Shown: positions 11,701-22,226, counted from the first letter of the stretch. The stretch: DNA of 64,000 nt from Nitratireductor sp. XY-223 (GCF_004959855.1 NZ_SPNT01000002.1:858520-922519); one strand, 5' to 3'. The notes: generated from the letters alone by a model not told the origin. Numbers and translations: made by a program.

Positions 11701-12561
11701 CTAATCTTCCCAGCGAAATGATCCCTTGTCGGAACTTACGTGCCCCAATGAGGGCAGCGCGAAATGGCTTCCCAGCACAACGCAGCCCGTCTCGGAAGCC
11801 TCTTCCAGCAATCGCTTGCGTGAAGCAACGGCCATCTCTGCATCGGCATCGTATATGAAGTGCCAATCCGGATACCAACACTGCACGGTAGAATGCATCG
11901 TGTCGCCGGTGATCAGGGCTTCATATTCGCCGCTTTTCACTTTGACAGAAACATGGCCTTGCGTGTGTCCCGGTGTCGGCAGCAACGTCACATGATCACC
12001 CAACATGTGTCCTGCCTCGACCAGTTCGACTTGCCCCGCTTCAATCACAGGTAAAACGCTTTCGACGTAGAGGTCTGCGTTGCGCGAACGCTGAACCTCC
12101 TCGTCCGCCGCAGGCATCAGATAGCGGGCATTCGGGAATGTCGGCACCCAACGCCCGTCTTCGAGACGTGTATTCCATCCGACATGATCCGGGTGCAGGT
12201 GCGTGCACAGGACATAGTCAATGTCTTCGGTGCTCATCCCGGCGGCCGTCAGCGCCGCCATGAACCGCGTATCTGAGCGTTTGTTCCAATCGGCCATGGC
12301 GGGGATGGTTTTGTCGTTGCCCACGCAACTATCCACCAGGATATTGTGTGAGGGGGTTTTCAGGAGAAATCCCTGGACCGGCAGGATCAGCCGTCCAGAC
12401 TGCAAACAAATGCCGCCCTTTACGTGTGTCTCGATGATCTTTGTGACATCCGGCCCTGCCGTCGGAAAAAGCTCTTCAGGCATCATGAACGGGGCGTTTA
12501 TTTCGAGGATTCTCCAAACCTCGACATCGCCGATTTTACAGAGCATGCCATCAACCTTCAT
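11701..12561 (-). CDS. MBL-fold metallo-hydrolase
   Basis: VLCTHLHPDHVGWNTRL (HxHxDH), TPGHTQGHVSV, ITGDTMH. Confidence 0.9.
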   Translation of the reverse strand: MKVDGMLCKIGDVEVWRILEINAPFMMPEELFPTAGPDVTKIIETHVKGGICLQSGRLILPVQGFLLKTPSHNILVDSCVGNDKTIPAMADWNKRSDTRFMAALTAAGMSTEDIDYVLCTHLHPDHVGWNTRLEDGRWVPTFPNARYLMPAADEEVQRSRNADLYVESVLPVIEAGQVELVEAGHMLGDHVTLLPTPGHTQGHVSVKVKSGEYEALITGDTMHSTVQCWYPDWHFIYDADAEMAVASRKRLLEEASETGCVVLGSHFALPSLGHVSSDKGSFRWED

Positions 12562-12701
12562 TCAGCCCGCGCGACGCTGAGAAGGTAGCTGCTATCGCAG
12601 TTGATGCAACAGCAATCATTAGCCGCCATCGACGCGTACCGACAACCACTCCCTGTTGCAGCGCAATACCGTTCTCGGGTTCGCGCTGCCGAAGCAGCCG
12701 A

Positions 12702-13370
12702 CTAACTGAAAATCTCTTCGGCAGACTTCTGCGGCCGGAAGATAGCCAGCAACACCCGGTACGGCGCCAGCATGACCAGCGAGACCAGCAGCTTGACGGT
12801 GAGGTCGCCAAGCGCCCAGGACATCCAGCGCGGCACTTCCATGGCAAAGAAGCCGACCAGCGGCGCCGCCTCGATGGCGAAGCCGTCATTGGCGCCGAGC
12901 ATCACGAATCTGGCCGAGAAGGCGAGCGAGAAGAACAGGACCGTATCGAGGATCGAGCCGAGCACGGAGGAGGCCAGCGGCGCATGCCACCAGTGAGAGT
13001 GGCGGAGGCGATCGAAAATCGACACATCCATCAGCTGCGCGACGAGGAACGCGGTGCCCGAGGCGATGGCGATGCGCGGCGTCGCGACATAGACCGAGAT
13101 ACCGACGGCGAGGATGAACCCGGCCGTGACCACAAGGCGCGCCCTGGCCGGACCGAAATGCCGGTTCGACAGGTCCGTGACCAGAAACGCGATCGGATAG
13201 GTAAAGGCGCCCCAGGTCAGGAGGTCTTCCAGTATGAACGGCCCGAGAGTGTACATGACCGGAAACTGGACAAGATAGTTCGACGCGATTACCACGGCGG
13301 TCATGGCGAGCATGTAGGGGTAGACGCGGGAAACGGCGTCAAAAACAGAGCGTGCGTGTTGAACGAGCAT
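12702..13370 (-). CDS. yhhQ: VUT family protein / queuosine precursor transporter (YhhQ)
   Basis: MLVQHARSVFDAVSRVYPYMLAMTAVVIASNYLVQF...FLVTDLSNRHFG; 222 aa. The ORF track extends upstream of the likely ATG. Confidence 0.82.
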   Translation of the reverse strand: MLVQHARSVFDAVSRVYPYMLAMTAVVIASNYLVQFPVMYTLGPFILEDLLTWGAFTYPIAFLVTDLSNRHFGPARARLVVTAGFILAVGISVYVATPRIAIASGTAFLVAQLMDVSIFDRLRHSHWWHAPLASSVLGSILDTVLFFSLAFSARFVMLGANDGFAIEAAPLVGFFAMEVPRWMSWALGDLTVKLLVSLVMLAPYRVLLAIFRPQKSAEEIFS

Positions 13371-13397
13371 TTTTTTATCCTGGGTGATGCCACCAGC
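13364..13397 (-). promoter_or_regulatory. candidate RNA pseudoknot overlapping the yhhQ start codon (possible preQ1-type riboswitch)
   Basis: Reverse strand GCTGGTGGCATCACCCAGGATAAAAAAATGCTCG: CTGG/CCAG stem, loop GGCAT complementary to ATGCT (start codon), A-rich GATAAAAAA linker. Confidence 0.25.
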
Positions 13398-13480
13398 GAG
13401 GTCCGAACCGGAGGCCGGCCGGCCACAAGAATACGGGCCGATAGGGCGGCCCGCAATTAATTCACAAAATCGACCGCCGC

Positions 13481-13774
13481 TCAGGCGGCCGTCTCGGCAA
13501 CCTTCTTGGCGACCTGGCGCTTCAGCAGGCGCGCGCGCATCGAAAGTTCCTTCTCGTCGGCCTTGAGCAGGAACGCGTCGAGGCCGCCGCGGTGCTCCAC
13601 CGTGCGCAGGGCCGCCGCAGAAACGCGCAGGCGGAAACGCTGGCCGAGCACGTCGGAGATCAGCGTTACGGGGTGCAGGTTCGGCAGGAACTTGCGGCGC
13701 GTCTTGTTGTTCGCGTGGCTCACATTGTTGCCCGACTGGACAGCCTTGCCTGTCAATTCGCAACTGCGGGACAT
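13481..13774 (-). CDS. rpmB: 50S ribosomal protein L28
   Basis: [69 protein letters not shown]. Confidence 0.96.
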   Translation of the reverse strand: MSRSCELTGKAVQSGNNVSHANNKTRRKFLPNLHPVTLISDVLGQRFRLRVSAAALRTVEHRGGLDAFLLKADEKELSMRARLLKRQVAKKVAETAA

Positions 13775-13986
13775 GGGTTTCACCTTCGTGTTTATTGGGC
13801 CTCGGAAATGCGTCACCGGTGCCGTGCCCCGGCCGCAGTGTCCTTGCCTGTCATTGGAAAGTCGCGGTTCTATAGTCTCCGCCGGAGCGTGCGTCAAGTC
13901 AAAGCTGGCGCGTGCGCGGCGAATACGTTAGATAATCCGGCGCCCCGGGGCGGGCCCTGTGCATCAAGACGCGAAAGACGGATTTC

Positions 13987-14868
13987 ATGCAGGCAACGCT
14001 GATCGGATTTAGCGCCGTCATCATGTGGTCGCTGCTGGCGTTGCTGACCGCTTCATCGGGCAATGTGCCGCCCTTCCAGCTTGCCGCCATGTGCTTTTCG
14101 ATCGGGACGGCCATCGGCGTTGCCGTGCTTGCCGCTCGGCCGTCCGGCCTCCGCGCCCTGCGCCAGCCGCTGCCGGTGTGGCTGCTCGGCGTCGGCGGCC
14201 TGTTCGGCTATCATTTCCTCTATTTCACGGCCCTGCGCAACGCGCCGGCGGTCGAGGCCGGTCTGATCGCCTACCTGTGGCCGCTGTTCATCGTGGTCGG
14301 ATCGGCGATGCTGCCCGGCGAGCGGCTCGGCTGGCAGCACATTGCCGGGGCGCTTGCCGGTCTTGTCGGGACCATCCTGATCGTGTCGCGCAACGGGCTT
14401 TCCTTCGACGACCGGTTTGCCTTCGGTTACGGCGCGGCCCTGCTCTGCGCCTTTACCTGGTCGGGCTATTCACTGCTGTCGCGCCGCTTCGGTTCCGTGC
14501 CCACCGATGTGGTCACGGGCTTCTGCGCAATGACCGCGGTGCTTTCACTGGTTTGCCACCTTTTCCTGGAGGAGACCGTGTGGCCGGTCGGCGCAGCGCA
14601 ATGGCTGGCGGTGGCGGGCCTCGGGCTCCTGCCGGTCGGCGCGGCCTTTTATGCCTGGGACCACGGCGTCAAGCGCGGCAACATCCAGGTTCTCGGTGCG
14701 GCAAGCTATGCGGCGCCGCTTTTATCGACGCTGATCCTGATCGCCGCCGGTGCCGGACGGCTGGACTGGCGCATCGCCGCCGCCTGTCTCCTGATCACCG
14801 GCGGTGCGGCGCTGGCGGCCAAGGACCTGCTCTTTGCGCGCGCGCCGCGAAGCCGAACGGAAGCGTAG
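13987..14868 (+). CDS. DMT (EamA) family transporter
   Basis: Ten-TM pattern, EamA repeats (VEAGLIAYLWPLFIVVGSAML). Confidence 0.88.
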   Translation: MQATLIGFSAVIMWSLLALLTASSGNVPPFQLAAMCFSIGTAIGVAVLAARPSGLRALRQPLPVWLLGVGGLFGYHFLYFTALRNAPAVEAGLIAYLWPLFIVVGSAMLPGERLGWQHIAGALAGLVGTILIVSRNGLSFDDRFAFGYGAALLCAFTWSGYSLLSRRFGSVPTDVVTGFCAMTAVLSLVCHLFLEETVWPVGAAQWLAVAGLGLLPVGAAFYAWDHGVKRGNIQVLGAASYAAPLLSTLILIAAGAGRLDWRIAAACLLITGGAALAAKDLLFARAPRSRTEA

Positions 14869-15534
14869 ATGCCGATCTTCGAATACGCGATCGATTCGCC
14901 GCAACTCGGCAGTCTCATTTTTTCAGCGGTGGCCGCGTTTCTCTACTTCTTCATGGTCGAAAAGCCGCCATCGGCCCGACGGACCGGCGCCAAGACACTG
15001 GCGGTGGCCCTGCTCGCGGTGCTGTCGGTCGTCGTCTCGGGCCCGTGGCTGCTGACGGCGGCACTGCTGTTTTGCGCGGCGGGCGATGCCTTCCTTGCCC
15101 AGGACGACGAACGGGCGTTCCTGGCCGGGCTCGCCGCGTTTCTCATCGGACACGTTCTCTATATCGTCCTTTTCCTCGGCCTCGGTTCCAACGAAACCGT
15201 CGTGCAACAGCCGCTGCGCATCGTCATCGGTGCGGCGGTGGTGCTGTTCGCCATGGCCGCGGCGCGGCGGCTGATACCGGCAGCCGGACAGCTCGGACCC
15301 GCCGTCGCCGCCTATATCGCGGTTATCGTCGCCATGGGGCTTTCGGCGCTGCTGATGCCCGGCTGGGGCGTCGTCGCGGGCGCGCTGCTTTTCATGGCGT
15401 CGGACACGGTGCTTGCGGCGCAGAAATTCCTGCTGCCGCCGGAAGACGCGCCGCATCTGCGGGCGCGCTTCGTTTGGGTCAGCTATTACTTCGCCCAGGT
15501 TCTGATCACGCTGAGCGTGCTGCAACCGGCCTAG
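14869..15534 (+). CDS. lysoplasmalogenase (YhhN/TMEM86 family)
   Basis: 221 aa multi-TM; CAAGDAFLAQDDERAFLAGLAAFLIGHVLYIVLF, LLFMASDTVLA. Confidence 0.82.
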   Translation: MPIFEYAIDSPQLGSLIFSAVAAFLYFFMVEKPPSARRTGAKTLAVALLAVLSVVVSGPWLLTAALLFCAAGDAFLAQDDERAFLAGLAAFLIGHVLYIVLFLGLGSNETVVQQPLRIVIGAAVVLFAMAAARRLIPAAGQLGPAVAAYIAVIVAMGLSALLMPGWGVVAGALLFMASDTVLAAQKFLLPPEDAPHLRARFVWVSYYFAQVLITLSVLQPA

Positions 15535-15590
15535 AAACCGTCCTTGCGGCGGCGGATTTCGGTGAATATGTCGGCATCGACGGCCAACTG
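15531..15590 (-). pseudogene. remnant of a gloB 3' end (C-terminal codons only)
   Basis: Reverse translation QLAVDADIFTEIRRRKDGF* versus intact gloB C-terminus QLAMTDASDADVFAEIRRRKDSF*. The minus-strand TAG overlaps the TAG of the upstream + gene (CTAG). Confidence 0.65.
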
Positions 15591-15676
15591 CCATCCGGTC
15601 GGTCGCATTATCTTAAGTAAATTCGCTTAATGATGTTCTCAGTGTTGTGACCGATTACTGAGTTCCGAGTATTGTT

Positions 15677-18340
15677 ATGCGTGTCCCTCCAGCAACCCGG
15701 CAACGTGCCATCGCTTCCATTCTGAAGCCGACACGTATTTCCACGGCGATTGCTTTGGTGGTCATCGTGATATGCGGATACTTCGCCGATATGCTCAATC
15801 AGCGTGCGATTGAGCGTCACCGGCGCACCGAAGTGATGAGCGAGGCGAACCTCATACGGACAAGGCTCGAGGGAAATATCAACGGCAACATCCAACTGGT
15901 GCGCGGTCTGGTTTCGACCATCGCAACCGAGCCTGACATGACGCAGGATCGATTTGCCGAACTCGTCGGGTCACTTCTGAAAAACCGCTCCCAGCTGCGC
16001 AATATTGCCGGCGCCCCAAATCTCATCATATCGCTCATGTATCCCCTGGAGGGGAATGAAAGGGCGATCGGTCTCGACTATCGACGCAATCAGGCGCAGC
16101 GCGACGCTGCCCTGAAAGCACGGGATCTCAATGAATTGATCCTTGCCGGACCTGTAAATCTGGTGCAGGGCGGTCAGGGGTTTATCGGGCGTTTGCCCGT
16201 TTTCGTCGATGGCCCGGACGGCACAAGGACATTCTGGGGCATCGTGTCCGCCGTCGTGGATGTTGAGAGGCTCTACCGCGACAGCGGACTTCTGGACGTG
16301 AATCTGCCGATTGACATCGCCCTTTTCGGCAAGGATGGACTCGGTCCGGACGGCCAACAGTTTTACGGTCCCGACGTCAGAATGTCCGATCCGGTCAACG
16401 TCGAAATTTCCTTGCCCTGGGGTTCTTGGATGCTGATGGCCGCGCCAAAAGGCGGGTGGGCCGCGCCAGCCGCGGAAATCTGGTGGATGCGTCTGGCAAT
16501 TCTGATTGCGGGCATCCTTATTCTGGTTCCAATCCTGGTCACCGGCAGGCTGATAGAGGAACGACAGCGCCATGCCTCCGAGGCGCGCAGACGTAAAGCC
16601 CAGCTGATGCGCCTTTCACGGCGATTGGAACTGGCGCTCGATGCCTCCAAGGTCGGTGTTTGGGAACTTGATCTTGTAACCGGCAAACTCGTCTGGGATG
16701 CCAGGATGAACGAGCTTTATGGTTATCCGAACGATGACGGGGAACGCACATATAAGCACTGGCGCGACGCCCTGCATCCCGATGATGTGGCCAAGGCAGA
16801 GCAGGAGTTCCGAAAGGCAATCGACGTCAAGGGACGATATTACTCCAATTTCCGCGTCAGGCATCCCGGCGGCGACATCCGCAATATCCGCGCCATCGGC
16901 GCGGTCTATGAAGAGTCCGACGGTTCGTCCCGGATTGTCGGCGTCAACTGGGACGTGACCGCTGACGTCGCCCTAAACGAGGACCTTCGCAGGGCCAAGA
17001 AACTGTCGGACGCCCGCAATGCCGAACTGGAGGCGGCCAAGGCTCATATCGAGTACAATTCCCTGCATGATCCGCTGACCAACCTTCCGAACCGGCGTTA
17101 CCTGGACAACGAATTAAGCAGGGTCGGCGGCGCGTATTCCTCCAATTCGGCGATGTTGCATATCGATCTCGACCGCTTCAAACAAATCAACGACACGCAC
17201 GGGCACAGCGCCGGAGACGCAGTCCTCGTCCATGCCTCGAAGGTTCTGACATCGAACATTACGGAATCCGATTTCGTCGCCCGGATCGGCGGAGACGAAT
17301 TTGTCATCTTCTGTCGCACGGCTGAAAACAAGGAATACCCGATAGAACTGGCCGAGCGGATAATCGACGAGATGAAGCGCCCTATTTCCCATGACGGGCA
17401 CCAGTGCCGGGTCGGGGTCAGCGTTGGTGTCGCGCGCAACGAAGAAAATCTCTTTACCCCGCACCAGCTCCTGATCAACGCCGACATCGCCTTATACCGG
17501 GCCAAAAATCTCGGCCGCAACCGCTATGAAGTCTTCACGCCGTTACTGCAGATAGAGACAATCCGAAACAAACGCATAGCAGATGAAATCCTGTACGGTA
17601 TCGAGCGCAACGAGTTCGTTGCCTATTTCCAGCCGCAGTTCGACGCGCAGTCTCTCGATCTGGTCGGCGTGGAGGCTCTGGTGCGCTGGCACCACCCAAC
17701 CGAAGGTGTTCTGGCGCCGGATTATTTCATGAAAATCGCCGAGGAACTGCATGTCATTTCTCAGATCGACAGATCTGTACTGCTGCAATCGACCCGGCTG
17801 TTCAATATGTGGAAGGTCGCCGGCATGACGCTGCCGAAGGTCTCGGTCAACGTGTCGTCAAAGCGCTTGCATGACGAGGGACTAATAGAGGAAATCAAGG
17901 GCATCGAATTCGAACCGGGAACCGTGTCGTTCGAGCTGGTGGAATCCATTTTTCTCGACGATTGCAATGACGTTGTGAAATCGAACATCGATCAGATCAA
18001 GGAACTGGGCATCGACATCGAGGTCGATGATTTCGGAACCGGTCATGCTTCGATCGTTAGTCTGCTGCAGTTGAAACCGCGCCGGCTGAAGATCGACAGG
18101 CAATTCGTTGCTCCGATCGTCAGTTCGAGCGCGCAGCAGAATCTGGTCGCTTCAATCATCGATATCGGCCGTTCCTTCAACATCGAAGTGGTCGCGGAGG
18201 GCGTCGAAACGATGGAGCACGCAAGCATCCTGCGCGATTTGGGTTGCAGTATTCTGCAAGGCTATGCCTTTGCGCCCGCCATGCTGCCAGACGATCTGAT
18301 CCGTATGTTGCGGGTCAAGAAACCGGTCCATGCGTCCTGA
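15677..18340 (+). CDS. CHASE-PAS-GGDEF-EAL bifunctional diguanylate cyclase/phosphodiesterase
   Basis: 887 aa; RIGGDEFVIF and GVEALVRWHHP motifs, N-terminal two-TM periplasmic CHASE-like region, PAS domain. Confidence 0.92.
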   Translation: MRVPPATRQRAIASILKPTRISTAIALVVIVICGYFADMLNQRAIERHRRTEVMSEANLIRTRLEGNINGNIQLVRGLVSTIATEPDMTQDRFAELVGSLLKNRSQLRNIAGAPNLIISLMYPLEGNERAIGLDYRRNQAQRDAALKARDLNELILAGPVNLVQGGQGFIGRLPVFVDGPDGTRTFWGIVSAVVDVERLYRDSGLLDVNLPIDIALFGKDGLGPDGQQFYGPDVRMSDPVNVEISLPWGSWMLMAAPKGGWAAPAAEIWWMRLAILIAGILILVPILVTGRLIEERQRHASEARRRKAQLMRLSRRLELALDASKVGVWELDLVTGKLVWDARMNELYGYPNDDGERTYKHWRDALHPDDVAKAEQEFRKAIDVKGRYYSNFRVRHPGGDIRNIRAIGAVYEESDGSSRIVGVNWDVTADVALNEDLRRAKKLSDARNAELEAAKAHIEYNSLHDPLTNLPNRRYLDNELSRVGGAYSSNSAMLHIDLDRFKQINDTHGHSAGDAVLVHASKVLTSNITESDFVARIGGDEFVIFCRTAENKEYPIELAERIIDEMKRPISHDGHQCRVGVSVGVARNEENLFTPHQLLINADIALYRAKNLGRNRYEVFTPLLQIETIRNKRIADEILYGIERNEFVAYFQPQFDAQSLDLVGVEALVRWHHPTEGVLAPDYFMKIAEELHVISQIDRSVLLQSTRLFNMWKVAGMTLPKVSVNVSSKRLHDEGLIEEIKGIEFEPGTVSFELVESIFLDDCNDVVKSNIDQIKELGIDIEVDDFGTGHASIVSLLQLKPRRLKIDRQFVAPIVSSSAQQNLVASIIDIGRSFNIEVVAEGVETMEHASILRDLGCSILQGYAFAPAMLPDDLIRMLRVKKPVHAS

Positions 18341-18383
18341 TTGGCCTTTGCCGGGCCTTCGCTGCAGGGAATGATCAGCTCAT

Positions 18384-19154
18384 TCAGAAACTGTCCTTGC
18401 GGCGGCGGATTTCGGCAAACACGTCGGCGTCGGAGGCGTCCGTCATGGCGAGTTGTGCCCGGATATCCGGATCGGACGGGCGCAGGAACGGGTTGGTCGC
18501 CTTTTCGAGACCGATCGTTGTCGGCAGCGTCGCCATGCCGGCGTTGCGCAGCCGGGCAATCTCCTCGGCCCGGCTTGCCAGCGCCGCGTTCTTCGGGTCG
18601 ACCGTAACGGCGAAGGCCGCGTTCGCAGCCGTGTATTCGTGGCCGCAATAGACGATCGTCTCGTCCGGCAGGGCGGCGAGGCGCTGCAGCGCGGTGTGCA
18701 TCTGTTCGGGCGTGCCTTCGAAGATACGGCCGCAGCCGAGCGCAAACAGCGTGTCGGCGGCGAAAAGCACCCCTGCCTCCGGCATGTAGTAGCAGACATG
18801 GCCGAGCGTGTGGCCGGGCGTTTCGATCACATCGACCGCGAGGCTGCCGAATTGGAAGCGGTCACCGTCGGACACGGTCTCGTCGATCCCGGGTATCTTT
18901 GCGGCCTCGGAGGCCGGCCCGAAGACATTTGCGCCGTAGCGCTCCTTCAAAGCCGGAACGGCCTCGACGTGATCGAGGTGATGGTGGGTGATGAATATGT
19001 GATTCAATCCCCAGCCCATGCGTTCCAGTGCCTCGACGATGGGCGCTTCCTCCGGCGCGTCGATCGATGCCGTCACGCCGGTCTTCGCATCATGGACGAG
19101 TACGCCGAAATTGTCCTGGCGGCACGGAAACTGCTCGATCTTGATCTCAGCCAA
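18384..19154 (-). CDS. gloB: hydroxyacylglutathione hydrolase (glyoxalase II)
   Basis: FITHHHLDHVEAV, ETPGHTLGHVCYY, YCGHEYTAANAAFAVTVDP. Confidence 0.94.
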   Translation of the reverse strand: MAEIKIEQFPCRQDNFGVLVHDAKTGVTASIDAPEEAPIVEALERMGWGLNHIFITHHHLDHVEAVPALKERYGANVFGPASEAAKIPGIDETVSDGDRFQFGSLAVDVIETPGHTLGHVCYYMPEAGVLFAADTLFALGCGRIFEGTPEQMHTALQRLAALPDETIVYCGHEYTAANAAFAVTVDPKNAALASRAEEIARLRNAGMATLPTTIGLEKATNPFLRPSDPDIRAQLAMTDASDADVFAEIRRRKDSF

Positions 19155-19287
19155 TCTTTCCTCCCGGTCTCTTGCTTCAGCCGTTGTATAAACAAAGCCT
19201 GCCGGCCTGTTAACGCCAATTCGAACGAAGCGCGATAACAGCCATACAACGCTTCAAATCGCGCGCCCGACGCACTAGGTTTGCCCC

Positions 19288-20043
19288 ATGCACACCGATA
19301 TCGTCGATTTACGGCAGTTTTACCATACGCGGCTCGGAAAGCTTGCGCAGGAGGCCATTGGAATGGCGCTTTCGTCGCTGTGGGCCGAACTGCCCGGCGA
19401 GCGCCTCATGGGTCTCGGGTACGCCGCGCCCTATCTCGACCGGTTCCGGGGCGATGCCGAGCGCACATTCGCTTTCATGCCCGCCGGCCAGGGCGCCATC
19501 AACTGGCCGACCCTGGAAGCCTCCGCCACGGCGCTGGTCTTCGACGAGGAACTGCCGCTGCCGGACGCCTCGATCGACCGCATCCTGATGATCCATTCGC
19601 TGGAATATGCGGAGAACCCGCGCGAAACACTGAAGGAAGCCTGGCGGGTGCTGGCGCCGGGCGGGCGGCTGGTGATCGCGGTGCCGAACCGGCGAGGCGT
19701 GTGGGCGCGGCTGGAGCATACGCCCTTCGGTTCGGGAACGCCCTATTCCCGCAACCAGATCACCGAACTGCTGCGCGAGGCCAGTTTCACCCCGGGCGCA
19801 TTTGCCGAGGCGCTTTTCTTTCCGCCGTCGCGGCACAAGGCGATCCAGAGCATGGCGCGCACGACCGAGCGGCTCGGCAGGCGCTATTGGCCCTTCTTCA
19901 GCGGGCTGGTGATCGTCGAGGCGCAGAAGCGCCTCTATCAGGGGCTGCCGGTGGCCGAACGGGCGTCGCGCCGCGTCTTCGTGCCGGTGCTCGCGCCGCA
20001 GGGCGCGTCGCGCACCAGCCGAACCGGAATCAGCGGTTCATAG
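19288..20043 (+). CDS. class I SAM-dependent methyltransferase
   Basis: Methyltransf_11-like IDRILMIHSLEYAENPRETLKEAWRVLAPGGRLVIAVPNRRGVWA. Confidence 0.85.
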   Translation: MHTDIVDLRQFYHTRLGKLAQEAIGMALSSLWAELPGERLMGLGYAAPYLDRFRGDAERTFAFMPAGQGAINWPTLEASATALVFDEELPLPDASIDRILMIHSLEYAENPRETLKEAWRVLAPGGRLVIAVPNRRGVWARLEHTPFGSGTPYSRNQITELLREASFTPGAFAEALFFPPSRHKAIQSMARTTERLGRRYWPFFSGLVIVEAQKRLYQGLPVAERASRRVFVPVLAPQGASRTSRTGISGS

Positions 20044-20052
20044 ATCCCGGCC

Positions 20053-20643
20053 TTAGCCGTCCATGGAGTCGAGCTTGTCCTGCAACGCCCGAAGCTGGTC
20101 CTTCAGTTCCTTCAGGTCCTTGCTCTCGGCCTTCGGCTTTTCGTCCTCGGCGGGCTTGGCATCCGTTGCCGCGAAGGGCGAGAACATCTTCATCGCCTGC
20201 TGAAAGAGCTCGGTGTTGCGGCGCACCTGCTCTTCCATCATCTGCATCGGCATCTGCATGTTGCGGGCCATCGGCGTTTCACCGAATGCCTTGGTGATCT
20301 GCTCGCGCATCTGATCCTGCTGGGCGGTGAAGGCGCTCATCGAGTGTTCCAGATAGGAAGGCAGGAGCATCTGCATCTGATCGCCGTAGTAGGAAATCAG
20401 CTGGCGCAGAAACGACACCGGCAGCAGCGTGTTGCCGGTCTTCGATTCCTGCTCGAAAATGATCTGCGTCAGAACCGAATGCGTGATGTCATCGCCGGAC
20501 TTGGCGTCGAGGACGACAAAATCGTCGCCGTTCTTGACCATGACCGCCAGGTCATCGAGCGTCACATAGGTGCTGGTGCCCGTGTTGTAGAGCCGACGAT
20601 TGGCGTATTTCTTGATGACGATTTGCCCATCAGCCTTGGCCAT
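20053..20643 (-). CDS. phaR: polyhydroxyalkanoate synthesis repressor PhaR
   Basis: IVIKKYANRRLYNTGTSTYVTLDDLAVMVKNGDDFVVLDAKSGDDITHSVLTQII. Confidence 0.95.
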   Translation of the reverse strand: MAKADGQIVIKKYANRRLYNTGTSTYVTLDDLAVMVKNGDDFVVLDAKSGDDITHSVLTQIIFEQESKTGNTLLPVSFLRQLISYYGDQMQMLLPSYLEHSMSAFTAQQDQMREQITKAFGETPMARNMQMPMQMMEEQVRRNTELFQQAMKMFSPFAATDAKPAEDEKPKAESKDLKELKDQLRALQDKLDSMDG

Positions 20644-20986
20644 GCATGCTACCTCCCTGCCGGCATATGCCGCGTTGACGCCCCTTTCGGAACCCCCGGC
20701 TGAGGATCCCTGACGGGAAGAACTGTATTTTTTGTCCCGGAGCCGACGTCAAGAAAAGCCTGTAAATTCCGGTACGCGCAACAAGATGATCATGAGTGCA
20801 GGCAAAAGTATAGCATTATTTCAAGTGCTTTGTGCAATGCGGCGAGCGCGGCGGCCCAAAGCCGGCTGAGCCGCGCAGGACAAGGAATTGCGCTTATGCT
20901 GCAGGTGCGTTTGACTTCCGCGGCAACCTGCTTCAATTTCATTGATGACACGATCCCGGATCACATCCAACCTTCAGGGAAGACCT

Positions 20987-22168
20987 ATGACAAATCCAGC
21001 AATCGTTATAGCCAGCGCGGCCCGCACGGCCGTCGGCTCGTTCAACGGGGCCTTTGCAACCGTCCCGGCACACGAACTCGGCGCAACGGCAATCTCCGGC
21101 GCTCTCGAACGCGCCGGGGTCGATCCAGCCGATGTCGACGAGGTGATCATGGGCCAGATCCTTCAGGCCGGCGAAGGGCAGAATCCGGCTCGCCAGGCAG
21201 CCATGTCTGCGGGCGTTCCGCAGGAGGCGACGGCCTGGGGCCTCAACCAGCTGTGCGGCTCGGGGCTGCGCGCGGTCGCGGTCGGCATGCAGCAGATCGC
21301 CACGGGCGACGCGTCGATCATCGTTGCGGGCGGACAGGAATCCATGTCGATGGCGCCGCATTGCGCGAACCTGCGCGCAGGCCAGAAGATGGGCGATCTG
21401 AAAATGATCGACACGATGATCAAGGACGGCCTGACCGACGCCTTCTACGGCTACCACATGGGCAACACGGCCGAGAACATCGCCCAGCGCTGGCAGCTCA
21501 CCCGGGAAGAGCAGGACGAATTCGCCGTGGCCTCGCAGAACAAGGCCGAAGCCGCCCAGAAGGCCGGCCGGTTCAAGGACGAGATCGTTCCCTTCACGGT
21601 GAAGACGCGCAAAGGCGACATCGTCGTCGATCAGGACGAGTATATCCGCCACGGCGCCTCGATCGACCAGATGGCGAAGCTTCGCCCGGCCTTCTCCAAG
21701 GAAGGCACGGTCACCGCGGCCAACGCCTCGGGCATCAACGACGGCGCTGCGGCGGTCGTGCTGATGAGCGAGGAGGAAGCCAGCAAGCGCGGCATCACCC
21801 CGATGGCGAAGATTGTCTCCTGGGCGACCGCCGGCGTCGATCCGCAGGTGATGGGCACAGGCCCCATACCGGCATCGAAGAAGGCGCTGGAGAAAGCCGG
21901 CTGGTCGGTTTCCGACCTGGAACTCGTCGAGGCCAACGAGGCTTTCGCGGCGCAGGCCTGCGCGGTCAACAAGGACCTCGGCTGGAATTCCGAGATCGTC
22001 AATGTCAACGGCGGCGCCATCGCCATCGGCCATCCGATCGGCGCTTCCGGCGCGCGCGTCCTCAACACGCTGCTCTTCGAAATGCAGCGCCGCGACGTCA
22101 AGAAGGGCCTCGCCACGTTGTGCATCGGCGGCGGCATGGGCGTTGCCATGTGCGTCGAGCGGCCTTGA
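20987..22168 (+). CDS. phaA: acetyl-CoA C-acetyltransferase (beta-ketothiolase)
   Basis: [65 protein letters not shown]. Confidence 0.94.
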   Translation: MTNPAIVIASAARTAVGSFNGAFATVPAHELGATAISGALERAGVDPADVDEVIMGQILQAGEGQNPARQAAMSAGVPQEATAWGLNQLCGSGLRAVAVGMQQIATGDASIIVAGGQESMSMAPHCANLRAGQKMGDLKMIDTMIKDGLTDAFYGYHMGNTAENIAQRWQLTREEQDEFAVASQNKAEAAQKAGRFKDEIVPFTVKTRKGDIVVDQDEYIRHGASIDQMAKLRPAFSKEGTVTAANASGINDGAAAVVLMSEEEASKRGITPMAKIVSWATAGVDPQVMGTGPIPASKKALEKAGWSVSDLELVEANEAFAAQACAVNKDLGWNSEIVNVNGGAIAIGHPIGASGARVLNTLLFEMQRRDVKKGLATLCIGGGMGVAMCVERP

Positions 22169-22226
22169 ACGAAATCAGCAGGGCGGCCGGCGGGCCGCCT
22201 TTGTTCCTTAGCACTGGGGAGATGTC

